Positions 1 through 14,500 of a stretch of DNA of 64,000 nt are shown piece by piece. Under the pieces are notes generated by a model. That model was not told the origin of the DNA, did no database searches, and was given only the letters and a program-made list of their open reading frames with translations. The number at the start of each line of letters is the position of its first letter. The first letter of the stretch is position 1. The DNA is from Archilochus colubris (lineage: Eukaryota; Chordata; Aves; Apodiformes; Trochilidae), in NCBI GenBank assembly GCA_023079485.1, contig CM041090.1, positions 32,328,874 through 32,392,873 on the forward strand, in the 5' to 3' direction. Made by a program: the position numbers and the translations under genes.

Positions 1-3000
1 ACAAAAAAATGAGACAGAGCAGGGTCTACCCAACCTAACTGAATTGCATTGCAACTTGGCTACCCACCTAGGTATAAATCCCTCCCAATTTAGAATATAA
101 ATATAGGCATGAGGCTGCTGCATGTCTACCTTAGCTGCTGGCTGTTTTGCAGAGCTGCTTTGCCACTCTCCAGCCCATTTTCTTTGCCCATTTTCTGCCA
201 ATCTCTACTCTCTCCTGACTGTCACCTCCTCCCCTGGTCTAGTTCTAAAAATGTAGCTCTTAAAATACCCTGACGAGCTCCATGGACCTGTGCAGTAACA
301 AGGAGGACCTGGCTAGCAGAGGACTATTTGTCACACATATTGAACTTAGCTCAGAGCCTCATTGCTTCTTCATTTGGAGCTTTAAGGGAATTTGTTTGTG
401 GTGGGCTGTGAACCTATCTCAACCAAAGGTAACTCCCATTCACTAGGAGATGGAAGAGGTGATGCCAGTAACATTGCTGGGTTCAGAAACACAACACAGC
501 TTGTCATAACAAGTTGCTCTGGCAACATCTGTTAACAGCCCACAGAACTATGTAGCACTTAAGCCAGATATAGCCATAATGTAGTTTTTTGCACTGAGCA
601 GTAGTTATTTGTACCTTTCCCAGAGAGCAACATATATTATTTGCTCCTGGCTTCAGAAAACCCCACCATTTCTTTAAGGGAACATTTGCATTTCTCTGGC
701 TTTAGGCTCCAATGCCATGCCAGGTACATCTCAGGAACAGCCTTTTTTGGAGACAGAATTACATCAGATTCCTTCAGACACTCATGTCGATGCTCAGCCA
801 GCAGCTGAGTCTGGTCCAGATATCATTGCTTCTAAATCAATGGAGCTCATTTCTTACAGGAACTCCTCCCATTTTCACCATCACTCCAAATTCTTAACAA
901 CATAGCATCCAGTTTCATATGCTCTCTCCAGCACTGTGGAAGCTGGCCTGGCACCACCAGGCAAGAGTATAGAAAAGCAATTTTGGACTCTGAACTCATT
1001 AGTATAACAATTTTGGTGCCTTACAGTCGCCGATGGATTTGCACTGACCAACCTAGTCTCCTACAAGCAGTGAGGTCATATCAACATAACACAACTGTGG
1101 TCTAAGAGGGGTAGATGGTAAGGAAGGAATCAAGGACTCCTGTTTTCCTTTGGACCATCAGCATCCTTTCACAAGCCAAGTCTTTAATCTTTTGAGCATT
1201 TTTCATGAGAAATGTATGAAAAAGGTGAGTGCAAAGGCAATGTTCAGAGCAAAAACTGCTTGAGAATATTTCTTGTGGGATAAGGGAGCCCTTCTAGGTG
1301 TCCACACAGACACAAGTTAAAAGAGGTTAATGCATGCCACAGCTGTGCCATACTGTTCCTCTGGCTCTGGTAAGCCTGGTGGGTTTTTCCACTGAAACAG
1401 CAAGGGATTTTCCTATCAGAAGGCAGTTGGTATCATTAGATCTCCCAGCTTATCTAGATGTTGTATCTCTTCCAATTTAAATGCTACATCAGTAGTTATT
1501 AAGCCTGCATTGCAAAGAAATAAAACTAAGGAAAACATTCTGGAGGGTGCTCTGGATTCTATTAAAGGATTTAATTTCTCCCTATGTTACGCTTTTTCCA
1601 TATGGCTGAAACCTGGAGCTGCATAATACTCTGAATACAACTGTATAGTGCTAGTGGCAGTATACCAGATGGTGACAAATGACCCCGTTCCAACAGCAAT
1701 ATATAGATCCTTATGACACAGACACTCAGGCATGCTCTTGGGGATATTCCCTCCAAACAATGAATGACTGGTAGATAGCATAATGTTTAACTTCTGCATT
1801 CACTTTTCTACGCGCTTTATGGTTAACGCTGCAGAGCTACTCATTCGTTAAGTACTCAGCCTTGTAATAGTGTACAGATGACATGAGATATTCCCTTGGC
1901 CACCTCAGAAGGATCTCCTTTGGTCCTCAAAGGTCAGCTGTGGTGTAAACAGCGTGTCACTATCTGAGTGTAAGGATATGCTCTGGCACGCTAGAAGTGA
2001 GCTGATAACGTCTTACCCCTGCTTGGGCCCTTCAGCTGCCTCTTGGGAAAGCAAGAGAGGCTGCCAAGCTCAAGATGTGCTGCATCCTGCAATTTGGCTT
2101 TCCTGAGAAGAACAACCCCTCCCCCAAACTCACCCACGCAGTTCTTCACCCTAAGAAGAGGTCATCACACAAAAAGTAGATAGAAGGGAAGGAGACTGCA
2201 CACTTGACTATAACTGCATGAGAGAGAAGTCCGGAGTCCTCTTGAGATGTTGTGTAAAGAGAAAGCAATCTGGCTGTCTCCATTTTTATAGAAAGACCTC
2301 TGTGCTTTTGTGGACTTCATGGCCTGCCAGATGGAGGCAGCTCCAAGTAACACTGAGGTCTTATTCCCGCGGAAAACCAAGGAGAACAATAACCCCAAGT
2401 ACTGCAGGTGTAGGAGGGAATACTTGCTCAGATGATGATTCATGTCAGCATCTGAATAAATAAGGTCAGATAGCCAGAGATTATTCCAGTGAAGGGGAGT
2501 TGATGTGTTTGGGGGCCAGGAAGGAGGAGTTGATTGTTTGTTTCATAACATTATACTGAAACCCTGCCCAGCTCTGAGGGTTTTTTTTCCTAATAAATAG
2601 TTCTCAGTTACTTTAATTAAGACTTCAGTTCAGCAAAACATAACTAGGTGTAGCCTACCTGAACTGCAATAGCTGTATCAAATTCAGAAATCCCCAGGTC
2701 AACATAAGCTGCGTACTCAGTATTACGTAGCCCTTGGAAACATACCTGCAACAGTTTTAAGGAAGACAGCTCCACTACAGACCATTAAAAATAAAAAATG
2801 CTTGCCTCAGAGGGGTGAGAAAGGATTAATTAGTTAGTGCTTGTGCAGCACTGTGAAGATACAACTCTTGGGACTGTGTTATTAGTAAGCAGAAGATGCC
2901 AACAGGAAGCAGCATTGTTGATGGCACGAGGATTAACAATGGTTTTGTTCTTACATTTGTAAATGATTCTTCTGCTGTTGAAAGGTGTTGGCCTTCCAGC

Positions 3001-6000
3001 CTAGGAGACTGAAATCCTCTTTCTTCACCTAAAAGAGTCTTCATGGGCCATGTATACTTTCTCACACTCTCACCAGTGTTTCTCACTATTAGCTTATAGA
3101 TGTTAGACAGTAGCCCATTCTCTATAGCCCTTTTATTGCTTGGCCTTCTGCTTCAGCTGCCAAGAAGGGTGCCATTTAGACTCAATTGCTACAGAAGCTT
3201 TTACGATCTAGACATGGTGTCTAGGATCGGAGACTTCCTTGTAATTTTGTATATGCTGCTGCACTGCCATCAGAAGAGAAGGGCTCCTGTTGCCAACAAT
3301 GTGGGAAGAATTCAAAGCAGTGACCTACAGATGAAAGGCACCCCATCCCAAAAAGGGCCAGCTAAGCCATCCAACCCCCGAATGCCAGTTCTTCATTGAA
3401 TGAAACTGTACTGTGGTGCGGTGCTCAGAAGGGAAGAAAAAAAGAAAAGAGTTTTAAAATATCTGCGGACAACGGCTGTCTAGAGCTGGAGCTGCAGACA
3501 TTCAGACCTTGATTACATAATTATTCTATCATGTACCATCCTCCAATCCAACTCCCCACCCCAAGCCAGGGTGCTGGAGGGGGATCTTGTTCTTATTCAT
3601 GCAGCATAAATACAAAATCAGAGAGGGTGTTGGAAACTTTCCGTGGAAAGGTATGGTGCCTTTGGCATGCTGGGGAAAACAGCAGAGCAGGAAAAGCTTG
3701 TAAGTTAGAGGAAAAAGAAGGATTAGAGAAATTAGAATAAGCATATCCAAGCATTTCCTAAAAAAACATGATGATTTCAGCCCTTTAAACCCAACACTCA
3801 CAGAGCAAAATATGCCAAAGCATAAGGCAGCAAAGCATCTTTTCTCCCTATGTTTGATCTATTGCTCATTTTGACGAGCAAAATCCTTTTTTATTCCATT
3901 GTTCTCCGGTCCTGCCAGACATACGACCTCTGCCCTTCCTCCCTACCAAATGCAGGCCAGCTGAGAAAGGTGATTTTGTCACCTGGAGTTAATTTATGCC
4001 TGTCTCTGCTGCACTGTGCTACTGTGCCGGGGTGGAACCTTTTCAGATGTTGGGATCATAGGAGAAAGAACAATGAAAGAAGCAGAGTATGTGTGGCGGG
4101 TGGCCAAGTCATCCTATCACCATGTATTTGTGTAGTTTCTTTTAGTGCCATCCAATCTTTCCTTCTGTCCCTAAATGGCCTGTGTTGAAAATGTCCCTGC
4201 TTACAGTTGCTCAACTGGAATGAGGACAAATTGTTTGCAGTGGCCCCCTTCCAAATGCTTGTGCTGTAACTTTTGTCTTGACTAGTCTCTGGAGATATCT
4301 CTAGAGGAGTTTCCTATGACTCGTTTGCTCTACCTCAAAGTCATGCCCAATTTTCTTCCTCTACTCTTTCAACTTTGCAGCAGGAATCTTATTTAAAATA
4401 CCCACATGGCAGAAAAAGACAGGGTGGGCAGAGCCTTAATGTTGTTATGTCACAAGTTCCCCAGTCAATTACAAGTGAGGGGGTTGGGCCTGGAGGGTGA
4501 CCGAGGTTACAAAGTGGTGCTAGCAGGCAAGGAGACCCACAAGCAGACAAAGCACAACCACACCAAGCAGCTTTGAGTTATTAAGTACTGGTGGTGTTAG
4601 GACTGTGTTGTCCTTCCATGCTAATACATCAGCCACTTTTGCTGGTAGAAATCCCTGGCCTCTTAACCTTGCAGACTGCTTCAATTCGGCACCAAAGGAG
4701 TGGTGAAGGTACTCTTTTCCCCATCACATTCACATGTGAATTAGTCTAGGGTGAGACAGCAGGGGGGAAAAAAAGAAAAAAAAAGCAAAGGAAAGAAAAA
4801 AAAAAAAGTTAGCAGAGTCTGAATAACTAAGCCAAGAGAGGAAGGGTTTATAGTTCCAAAAACCATTGGATGAAGTTTTGCACGTAGACCCATTAATAGA
4901 CATTACAAAAGAAAAGGTTCGTTCTCCCCCTGCTTAGATTCATGACTTATTAGACATATACATATTGATAATGTTTGCCAAGAATAACTTAATTCAAAGA
5001 CCCATTTGCTTGTTTTTAATATTAGTTATTCATCAAAAGTACAATCTGCTTTTATAAAACAAATACAGAGTTAATGCTATGGAATGGTCTCTTTCGGCTG
5101 CACAGATCAGAAAAACAGGCCCCATGTACAACATTGCCCCTAGCCCTTTCTACACTTTGCAGAAGATGAGTAGAGCATCCTCAGAGTGAGGGACAGTGAA
5201 AGCTGGAAATCAGATGGCACAGAGCCCAAGGGCCAGGATAGGTAGAGAGGTGGATACCCATCAGCCCTTCTTGACCCCTGTCTGAAAGTAAGCAGCCAGC
5301 ACACAGTCCCACAGCAGGTCCCCCAGGGACCAGCTCAGCCATTCCAGGGGTCCCAAGCCACAAGGAGCCCTCCTATGCAGCCACCTCAAAGCATCCCAGC
5401 ACCTGTTGCCTTATGTAAAACAACAGGAGTGGAAAGGAAAAAAGAGCAATGAAGCTCAGCGAAGGCATCTCACAGGTCTGGGTGTAGGGCTGGTTCGTTT
5501 GCATGTGGGGTTGTGCATAACACTTCAACTGCATCTCCTGCTTTGTGAGTGTTTTCTAGTCTCTTGACTCAGCAAAGAGAGGTATCCCTGTACCTCAGGT
5601 AATGTTACTGGCTAGAAGTGGGCAGAGATGGGTTGGACAGGGCATTCCAGACACTAGATGCTACTCAGCATTCTCAGGTTTAGCAAATATAAATGTAGCA
5701 AAACATAAAGATTGTGTGTGAATTTGCCACTATTCTGGAGATTTAAATATTTTGCCATTAGCACTCTTTTTTTTTTTTTTTTTTTTTAACCCAAGCATAC
5801 TGTCATACTGTGCCTCTGTCTTCCAGTTAATCAGCCAAATATTTACTTCCATTGCATTCAGTATCTGACAAAACACCAAGACTACTTTGTTTTTCATTAG
5901 CACCAGTCAGGGAAAAATAAACAGGCTGGGTTTGTGGTACATAATATGTAATATGTAATTACCACTTTAGGACCACCATTAGCAATACAAATTAGCTCAC

Positions 6001-6799
6001 TGCCCTTTATATCTCTGCAGTGCCTCTTAGAGCAGTCTCATTTTTGTCCATCACTCAGATTCTAATCTTGGATGTGCTGAAAACAGCATGATGTACCTCT
6101 AAAAATTATCTGCTCTGCTTGGAAACACGGTGACCAATATTTGGAGCCATCCCTTGGCATTCACCATGCTGTTGGAAGCAGAACCTAAAGAGACCAATCT
6201 CTGAGCCAAAACTGGCTGGTAACTGTTTTGTGAGAGCAACTTTTTGTAGAGTTACTACTCCTGGTTTGCTCTTTTTTCAGCATCTCATAGAATCCACAGG
6301 AAAAGGTCTGCTGACACCAAAGGTTGCACTTACCATGATTACCTCCTTCCATATAAGTAGCAGGGAAGATGAGGAGCATATTGTCAGTAAAACACCAAGG
6401 TTATTTACAATTTGACTTCTAAAAGTTGCTGTGAAAGAGTGAATAGCAATGAATAAGTCGAAAGCCATTCAGCTCTTTTTTGGTTACTACCGTATTCTCA
6501 CAGAGTTCATGTTTTCCAAGGGACAAAGCAGAGACTCTCAGAGGGGAGGAAGTCTGTAAAAAGAAATGCATGGCCACAGATCAGGGGATAATTTTATGTC
6601 TCACATGTTTTCAGACCCTATGAAGAGCAGCTTTAAACTGGTGCTCTCCCTCTTGATTTTAGCAGAGGCTGAAGCAGACTCAATAGTTCACAAAATGGGG
6701 TGGGCTTGAATCCTGAAAAACTAGATCCATGACAAAATCTTGGTCACTGAGGCCAGAAGGACCCCTTGCCCACCCGTGGTCAGGATTGATTTAATTATT
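1..6799. other. Non-coding flank, no gene seen
   Basis: This stretch is AT-rich. Only short, unrelated open frames occur (none above about 112 codons), and none resembles a known protein. A 21-base poly-T run lies at 5767-5787, and A-rich simple sequence lies near 4770-4808. I recognise no RNA gene or repeat family. It probably belongs to the gene-poor region upstream of DIO3 and could hold enhancers, but nothing here shows that directly. Confidence 0.6.
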
Positions 6800-7265
6800 C
6801 TATAACTGTTCCTGTAGATGGGTGTCTGGCCTTGAATAACTCCAGCAACAGTGATTGTCCAACAGCACTTGGCAGCTTGTCCAGCTGCCGAACAGTTCTT
6901 CTACAGTTTTGCCTAATATTTAACCTAAAACTTCCCTTCCGCTTCAGCCAATTATTATGTGTCCCATCCTTGTTGACTAATGAGAATAATTGATCCTTGT
7001 CCTCTTTATAACATTCCTTTATATCTCCCGTTATTATGTTCCCCACACTCTTCTTTTGCCTTTAGGCTAAAGGTGCCAAGTTATCTTAACCTTTCCTCTC
7101 AGATGTGAATGCCAAACTTCTTACCATCTTCCTTCCACTCCTCTAAATTCTTCAATCTGTCCACGTTTTTTTCATACAGAATTGAATGCAGTTACTCCAG
7201 TTATGCTTTAACCAGTGCCAAGCAGAGCGCAATAATTACTTCAGTAACCTTACTGACCCCATCTA
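6800..7265 (-). mobile_element. Ancient CR1 LINE fragment (3' part)
   Basis: Read on the minus strand, the segment looks like the 3' end of an old CR1 of the type shared by birds, turtles and crocodilians. The plus-strand text at 7040-7080 (CTTTAGGCTAAAGGTGCCAA) and 7190-7235 (ACTCCAG...ACCAGTGCCAAGCAGAG) follows the familiar pattern of the reverse complement of that family. A minus-strand frame around 6795-7046 contains a decayed version of the C-terminal reverse-transcriptase tail (FRLNIRQN ... LFKAR). The copy is highly diverged and carries no intact frame, so it is fossil sequence. Confidence 0.7.
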
Positions 7266-8334
7266 ATAACAAAGGCAAAATGCAGCATGTAATTAAAATC
7301 TAAAAAAATAACTGTTTTTAAAAGCTAATTGCCTTAACAATCAGAACATTCTACAGCTCAGAGAACACACACTAAAGAATTTAAAGGTTATTGTTCATTC
7401 AAAACCTTTTTTTCAATTTTATTCTGTATATTGTATTCTGGGCTGTGTGCAGTTTTACTCCTATTAGGAACGGTCTGTACTGCATCTCTCTCACTCCCTC
7501 CCCCTCTTTTTATTTCCTGCAGATTTAACTCCTAACAGCTCCATGAGGCCCTGTCGACACTAGGGATATTCATTAAGGATTTCCCACTGCTGCAAGAACT
7601 TCTCCAGCTCCACCAGTATGGCACAGCAGAGAACTCTCACTCATACTTTTAATCCTTTAGGCTATTCCTATGTCTTCCAACCTCACCAGTGTTGGTGGAG
7701 CAGAGCCAATGGTGAGAGTTTTTTTAGAAAGTCTCCTTTACAGGGACAAAATTTTCACCCCCTTTGTCAAGTCTGTGATGCCCTTACTTTGAATAATCCC
7801 CTTGTCTCTTAGGCTGCTCTCTTAAAGGTTCCTCTGTCCCCTTCACATTCATCAACACCACACATGTCTACCACAGATTGTAACTGCATGTACTCCTGCC
7901 TTTCAGCTGCTATCTTTTCAGGAATGGAAATCCTTGTCACAACCCAGCACAAATGATTCAAAATTACTGTCATTATGATGACAACAGCCATTCTTGGAAA
8001 ATGGTTACATGAATAACTGGAATCCCCCAAAATAAACAAATTTGGCTTCGTTAACAGGAATGGCAAACTCAGAGTGCAAACCCACTTCACCAAGCAGAGG
8101 CATTTAATCAAATTTTTTTTCTATTCGGCAGATAAAGCAGATATATGACTGCTGCTAGTAGATGTAATAGTTTCTATACTTGTTGTCCCATAGCTCCGTA
8201 ATTAAATTACAATTGTCCTGTTGGAAAACATGTCTGTGAACAATTCCAGGTAGAAAATACAGGAAAATATTCCTAGCAAAATAAAAATAAATTAGTAACA
8301 CAATGTTGCATGGTAGATAGAACAAAAATAAATT
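7266..8334. other. Non-coding, possible old unclassified repeat at 7540-7720
   Basis: No gene is seen. Around 7545-7720 the sequence has two pairs of perfect 9-base inverted repeats. GCTCCACCA at 7607-7615 matches TGGTGGAGC at 7693-7701, and AACTCTCAC at 7632-7640 matches GTGAGAGTT at 7712-7720. The arms interlock rather than nest. This may be the remnant of an old DNA transposon, but I cannot name a family. Confidence 0.4.
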
Positions 8335-8515
8335 GGATTGAAATAGGGAAGATTCAGTTTTGATATAAGGTAAACCTCACTGTGAAGGACTGGAATATAT
8401 TGTCTGGGGAAGGAATGGAGTTTCCCATACTAGATACCCTTGTAACAGAATTTAAACAAACGTTGATAGGAATTATACAGACACAATTTGTCCCAGCATG
8501 ATTCACACCCATGAC
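8335..8515 (+). mobile_element. Ancient CR1 LINE 3' fragment
   Basis: The text resembles the C-terminal and 3'UTR part of an old CR1 in sense orientation. It reads as a degraded version of the 'aggaaattcag-ttggatatcagg ... ctggaatagattgcctagggagg' pattern (8345-8415). Next comes a diverged 'ttaaacaa-cgttgatagg' segment and a remnant of the 'ctagtcctgcca' segment near 8490. It has no open frame. Confidence 0.6.
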
Positions 8516-11500
8516 TGAGGATCTGTTGAGTACCCTTTTACCCCTGTTTTTCTATTATTGTACTTTGCTTTAAATTTCTAAAGAATGAAATAAACTCCTG
8601 CTTTCATTTACATTCATCTAAGCCTCTTATATTCTATAAAGATTGCATATTTACAAATGAGATCAGTGTTTGGCTTCCTATAAGACATGATAACATGCCA
8701 GCAATTGCTCCGTAATACCGAAATAGCAAAGTACCTTAACCAATATATACAAGGCAAAATAACCACTGCTTTTTATAGCAATACCTCATCAAAATGTGTG
8801 TGCAAAACCTTCTAGCTAAGTAAAGTAACACCTCTACACATCCTCTACCTAGAGAAGAGGTAGCTCTGGAGGACTAAATGAAATCAAAGAAATACTACCT
8901 GACAAATAGTAGTGTGAAACTAAGCACTGGTTAGAGTTCAGGCAAACATGAACTTACATGACCCAGAATGTCTGCATGGTCCTTTGGTAGTTAGGTATTT
9001 TCTTTCTTCTTTGTTTATTGCAATGCTCTGGATCGAGATTAATTTTAATAGCTCAGTATTTGGGTATTTTTCAACTTACCTTCAAATGAGACTTGCACAT
9101 ATTTTTGTAACTAGATTAGAAAGCTGATAAGTGGCTTTTTAAACAATTCTCAGTGCTCGGAGAAGAGTTGTTCATTACTTTTTACATACAAGTCCTTTCC
9201 TGAAGCCACACCAGGAACCAGTCCCATGTTCCTCACAACTACAGCATTACCCTGTGTCCAAAGCAGAAAGGCACTTCTGCTTAAAACATGCCAGGACACA
9301 AAATCCCTGTTGTATTCCACTAGCAAATTCTCCATTAAGACTCAGTTTAAAGCCTATTTACATCAGTTAAAGGCTTGTCATCGACTCAGTGAGTTTTGGG
9401 ACAGGCTCCTAAAGTACAGGTCTTAAGGACAGGAAAGCCTCCATAGACATGATAGTTCTTAGGGAAATCACTGAGGTCAGCAGAGGCTGATTGACTTCAG
9501 CAGATCACTGAGGTCAGCAGATGCTCAGCAGGACAAGAATTTTCTGCTGATCCAAAGCTATCAGAGAAAGAAGATGATGGGAAGACTGAAGAGAGTGTGT
9601 CCTCCCCACGTGTCATTCACCTGCTGGCTGTCAGTGCTGCTGTGACTGGAAAAGCCAACCATACATCCCCACTCAGCCATGCTGTGCTTTGTAAGTAACT
9701 AAAGAGGTCAGCACTCCTATCTCATGTAAAAATGGTTGCATGATGTGGTTTATACTTTTAAAAAAAATTTAAATCCTGTTCCCCAGTTCACACAAAAGCA
9801 AACAAAATATGTTTTTTTTTAATTGTATACAAATCAATATTATGAAAAAAAAGTAAACATTTCCCTTGGCAAAAAAATACAGAATATCTCATTCTCCTCA
9901 GATGCAAGTTTTTTATTTACATAGCATAAAGTGTCCCATATTACAGTTAGAAGCAGAAAAAATGTTTAGCTGTGATGTCTGAAACAAAGCCTGAGTTATT
10001 GTCTACAGTGCCCTTAAGCTGTGTGTCATAGTCTTCACAAGATGGGAACAAACCACATAGAGCAGAAAGCAATAGCCACATTAAGGTTTAGCGCCTATAA
10101 ACACAGAAGGTTTAACACTTGGCAAGTCAAAATTCCCCTATGACCTGAAGACATTCAGATCATGACCTGAGAATTAAGAGCTGTGTTAAGCAGTCAAGCT
10201 GTCTCCCTAAAGAAAAGACAAAAATAGCAAAAGACTAGCTGAGCCATTGGGTCAGCATATGTCAGGAGCATCCAGGCCCAATTCAGAGTCGATCTGCAGC
10301 CATGCAAGGCCCAGCCTGACCTAGCCCAGCCTTTCCAGCCAGGGCTTCCTAAGAAGAAGGATTTTCAGAGGCTCTCAGCACCAGTTGTCCCCACTGACCC
10401 CCAGGGAACAGTAACATTTAAGCTATCACGCAACAAAAAAACACCGCAAGAGAAAATTTCATTTTGCCTCCATTCAGACATAGAAAACTTCTGGTGTTAG
10501 ATGAAGAGAGAGAGGCAAAGTTAAATTACTTTCCCCTGTTTATCTCTGGCCACAAAGCTATGCTCTTACCCTTCCTGCCCTCCTCCAAGGTCTCCTCCCA
10601 AATGCATGTGCCACAGTCCTGAAAAGACTGGAGACAGAGGGGGGAAGAGAGGGAAGAGAGGGAAATAAAATGTGAACCAACTGTTTTGAACTAAATGTTT
10701 AAAGATAGATAGCTCTTTGTTTAAAGAAATGTCTGCAAGGCAGAGAATTTGATTTGGGAAAGACAAAGGTCAGCAGAGTAACAGCTCCAAACACCAGAGA
10801 TGAAGCGAAAGAATGAAGGGAGATGAGGGGAGTGAGACACAACTGCCTGGGGGAGCTTGAAAGGGATGCTCAGTATGCTCCCAAACACTCTAATTTTACT
10901 ATAGTAGATCTGCTTGTGTCAAATTCCCACACAGAAAAATCTTAAGGACATGAGAGTGACCTGGGTATCGTGGGTTTACTTCTCTTGCTTTCTGCATTGA
11001 TATCCGTGTTTAGTTTGTAAATACACAAGTTTTCTATTCTCAAATATTTATTGTATTCCTTAGAAGATATTTTTTAAAAGTTGATCAATACAAAGCTTAT
11101 CCATGAAGTTACTATACAGTTCCCACTGTATTAAAATTGGACATTTCTCCAATTATTGGGAAATTGCCAAAAACTGTTAGAAAGAACACTCAACTGTAAT
11201 GAACTTCCATTCAGGGTCTCAAGGTGCTCATTACAAAGAGATGTATATATACATGTATATATTAAACTAGGCACTAAAAGAATCCCATACTGCATAAGAC
11301 CTGCTCAAAAAGAAGAATTTCTAACCTGGAGGGCATTCTGTTATTTCAGCTTTCATTTCTGTCCTGAAACAGGCCAAGAAATCAAAATATCAATGAAATT
11401 GATGGAACACAAAGATCAGAATAATTTAGGTTTGGAAACATCTATAGACAAAATGCTGATGCTTAAAATTGAAAATATAATGGTCCCAGGCTGGAAAGTC

Positions 11501-14500
11501 TTGGAATACGATCCTCTTCTCACATGGATAGAAATCAAGAATAAGTCTGCTAAAAATCCATGAAGTTACACTACCGAAGTCTTCACACGGGTAATAAAAA
11601 TACCCAGAATTATAAGCATTTTATAAAGCCAAGTGCTTCGGAAAGCTTTACACTTTCAAGCTTTAGGGCATAAAGCAACCTAGGAATTAGAAGGAGAACT
11701 TCATGACTCATCTCTAGCACTACGATGAGGGAGGCCAAGTGGTCACACAGCCTCATGGGGAACATGGCTGAGAGCTGCTCAGGAACATCTACATTCACCT
11801 TTGGTCAGCAAAAACTGGGATTATGGCCCACATTGCACATGGGTAGTGCATGCCACTTGGAAATGGCAGGGTCCAAGCTGTCTGCTGGGCTTTCCAGGCA
11901 GATGACAGATGTGGGAGGAGGCAGCAGCCTGCTCTGCAGTAGGAAAGCTGCACGTCAGGAGCAGCCAGGCAAGCTCTGGCAATGAGTTCCCAAGGAAAGT
12001 GGAGACGAAGTGTCTGCCCAGCAAGCTGAATGCTGAAGTCTTGGACCTGTGAGCAAAGAAACTCTCTTTGGACACTTGACTTGTCTCCAGGGTTCAGGAA
12101 ACATGAATTTAGGTATATTCATTGTGAGGGACATGAGGTGCCACCAAAGAAACATGCCATTCCTCTATCCACTGCTCCTTTTACTAAAGACAGCTCAAAA
12201 CAACTCCTTCTGTTTGTTTGTTTTGGGGGTTGTGCTTTTTTCCATATTTTTTTTTTATTAACAATATTCTTTCAAAAAGCCATAGCCTTCAGGGAACAAG
12301 CTAATCATTAACCACATGCTTAATTTTTCAGAGCAAGCTGGCACTGACCATTAATGGAAATGGTCACTTTGTGGAAATGAAATCTGGACTTTCCCTTGTG
12401 AATGGTTCTGCAGAGGACCTGGGGATAGCTCAATCTCTGCAAACACCACCAAAATTGCCATCTGACTTCTGAGGAATACAGAGAAATTGCAAGCAAATGC
12501 TAGTGCTATGTCTTCCAAGGGTGGGGACACGTGTAAGGACTTTTCTGCCTCATTTCCACCACCTACTCTGAAGATGGCCTTCATGCCAGGAGCAGCAGAC
12601 TTACAATTTCGAGAAGTTGTGGTCTGATCACCACTGGGCTTCAAATCTAGCATAAAGTAAACACTTTGAACCCTATAGAGTTCAGAGCTGGGCTTCCAGA
12701 TTCAATATGTTAATTTGTCCCAGATCTAGCCAGTTTAACCTCTGAACATGTCTAGAGTTCATGTTTCTAGAAGCTGGTTAGGGAGAGACACAAGAGCCTT
12801 CAGAATGCACTGGGACTGACTTTTAAAAAGCTGAGATCACAATCTGATCATGCTTAATATGCTAATGCTCTAAGAATTAGACCACAAAGTAATCACTTAG
12901 GGAAATTAATAGCCCAATTTTAAATTGAGATTTTGTAGAAAGAGCCTAAAAATAAGAACCCAACAGCAAAAGAACAAGACTTTTTTTTTCAGAGAAACTG
13001 AGATCACAGTCCAAAAAAGAATGAAGAATATACTCAACCAAGAGTTTTCTAGAGAACTCCAAAACCAAAATGAGAAAAGCAGGTTGATTTTTACCCCGGG
13101 TACTTATATTTAGTTGGGGGCAAATCACTTCAAAGCCATGTACAGTCACCACCTAAGTGAGAGGATACAAAGAAGGGGTCATTCAAAATGCTTTCTGTGG
13201 AGTGACCTGCATTGTTCATTCCTGAGTCGACCACTCCAGCAGTCAACCTACCTCCATCTTATAGTCCTCTCCAGCCTCCACAGTGGTATCTGTAAAGTCA
13301 AGCACAATGGAACTGCAATAAAATCAAGCTTCAAGTCACTGAACTCTCCCACAAAATAAAGCCAGCTTTTTACACACAATTCTATCAAAGCTTTCCAAGT
13401 CATAGTCCAGGTCCTCAGCTATCAGATCATTTCTCCTGCCCAGAGTAGGAAGTAGCATTCATTTCAGAAATTATTGGGAGAGATAGAAAATTTGTCATGA
13501 GTGAAATAACTTGCAACTGGGACAAAAAGAAAAAAAAAAGTCCAACTTGAGAAATCAGCTGGATGGAGCCAAAATTAAGGCAACTATATTTTCTGAAATA
13601 AAGGAAAGCCTGATCTAATCTCTCACCCAAAACCCAACCACAGTGTCTGGGCTCAACATGGTCAGGTTATTTTCCCACAGTATCAACACCACAACTAGAA
13701 ATAGTAAGAACCACAACTGCCAAAAGAAGCCACTAATTTTCTTTCATTTTCCAATACAGCTTTCTGATCAAAGTGACAGTTACATTTCAGTACAGTCTTC
13801 TGATCTTTTTGATGCTCAGCTGAATGGAATCATCACATCTCAGAGTTGTGCATTCTGAGAACATAAATTCTGACTGCTCATTGCTGGAGAGATCACATAC
13901 AATTTTTATTCTGGTTATTTTCTGTTTTAAGAAAAAAGCTGAGTTCTGTCTATGAAAACTAAGAGAATGGTGGTTTAAAGGTATGGCAAGATATAAATTC
14001 ATTTAATCAAATGCATACAATAGTCTTTACAATAACTTAATGTGTTCCAGAAGTGGACTCAAAACTATACAGCGAAGTCAACTGTGCTGGTAGATATATT
14101 ATGCCAGAAAAGCAGAACTGTTTCAGGGGTAGATTTCAAGAAATAAAAACATCTGATGAAAAATATAAAAGAAAGTAAAATATGAGGTATTCATGGAGCA
14201 GAAAAAGATAGTGTTAGAGAATGCATGAAACTCAAACCAGCTAATGGTTTAGTAAAAAACACCATTAGGCTTGCAGGTTTGCATGCTGAAGTCTCTAAGC
14301 CAGCAATTCCTGAACTGTTATGTACAAACCACCACTGGTCAACAAATCTTTCATGCTTGGTTGCTGTCAGCTGGCAAAGCATCATCTTTCTTGTCCCAGA
14401 TGCTGCATCACACTGAAGATGCAGCTAGTGGATGTCAGGCTAAACCAAGCCACTGCTATCATTACTATAGAGGCATATACAGAACTGCCTATGGGAAATG

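Noticed and set aside
11156..11563. 135-codon plus-strand frame in AT-rich DNA
   Set aside because: The length is notable for the local composition, but I see no known motif or neighbouring gene signals. It would need a protein search to revive.
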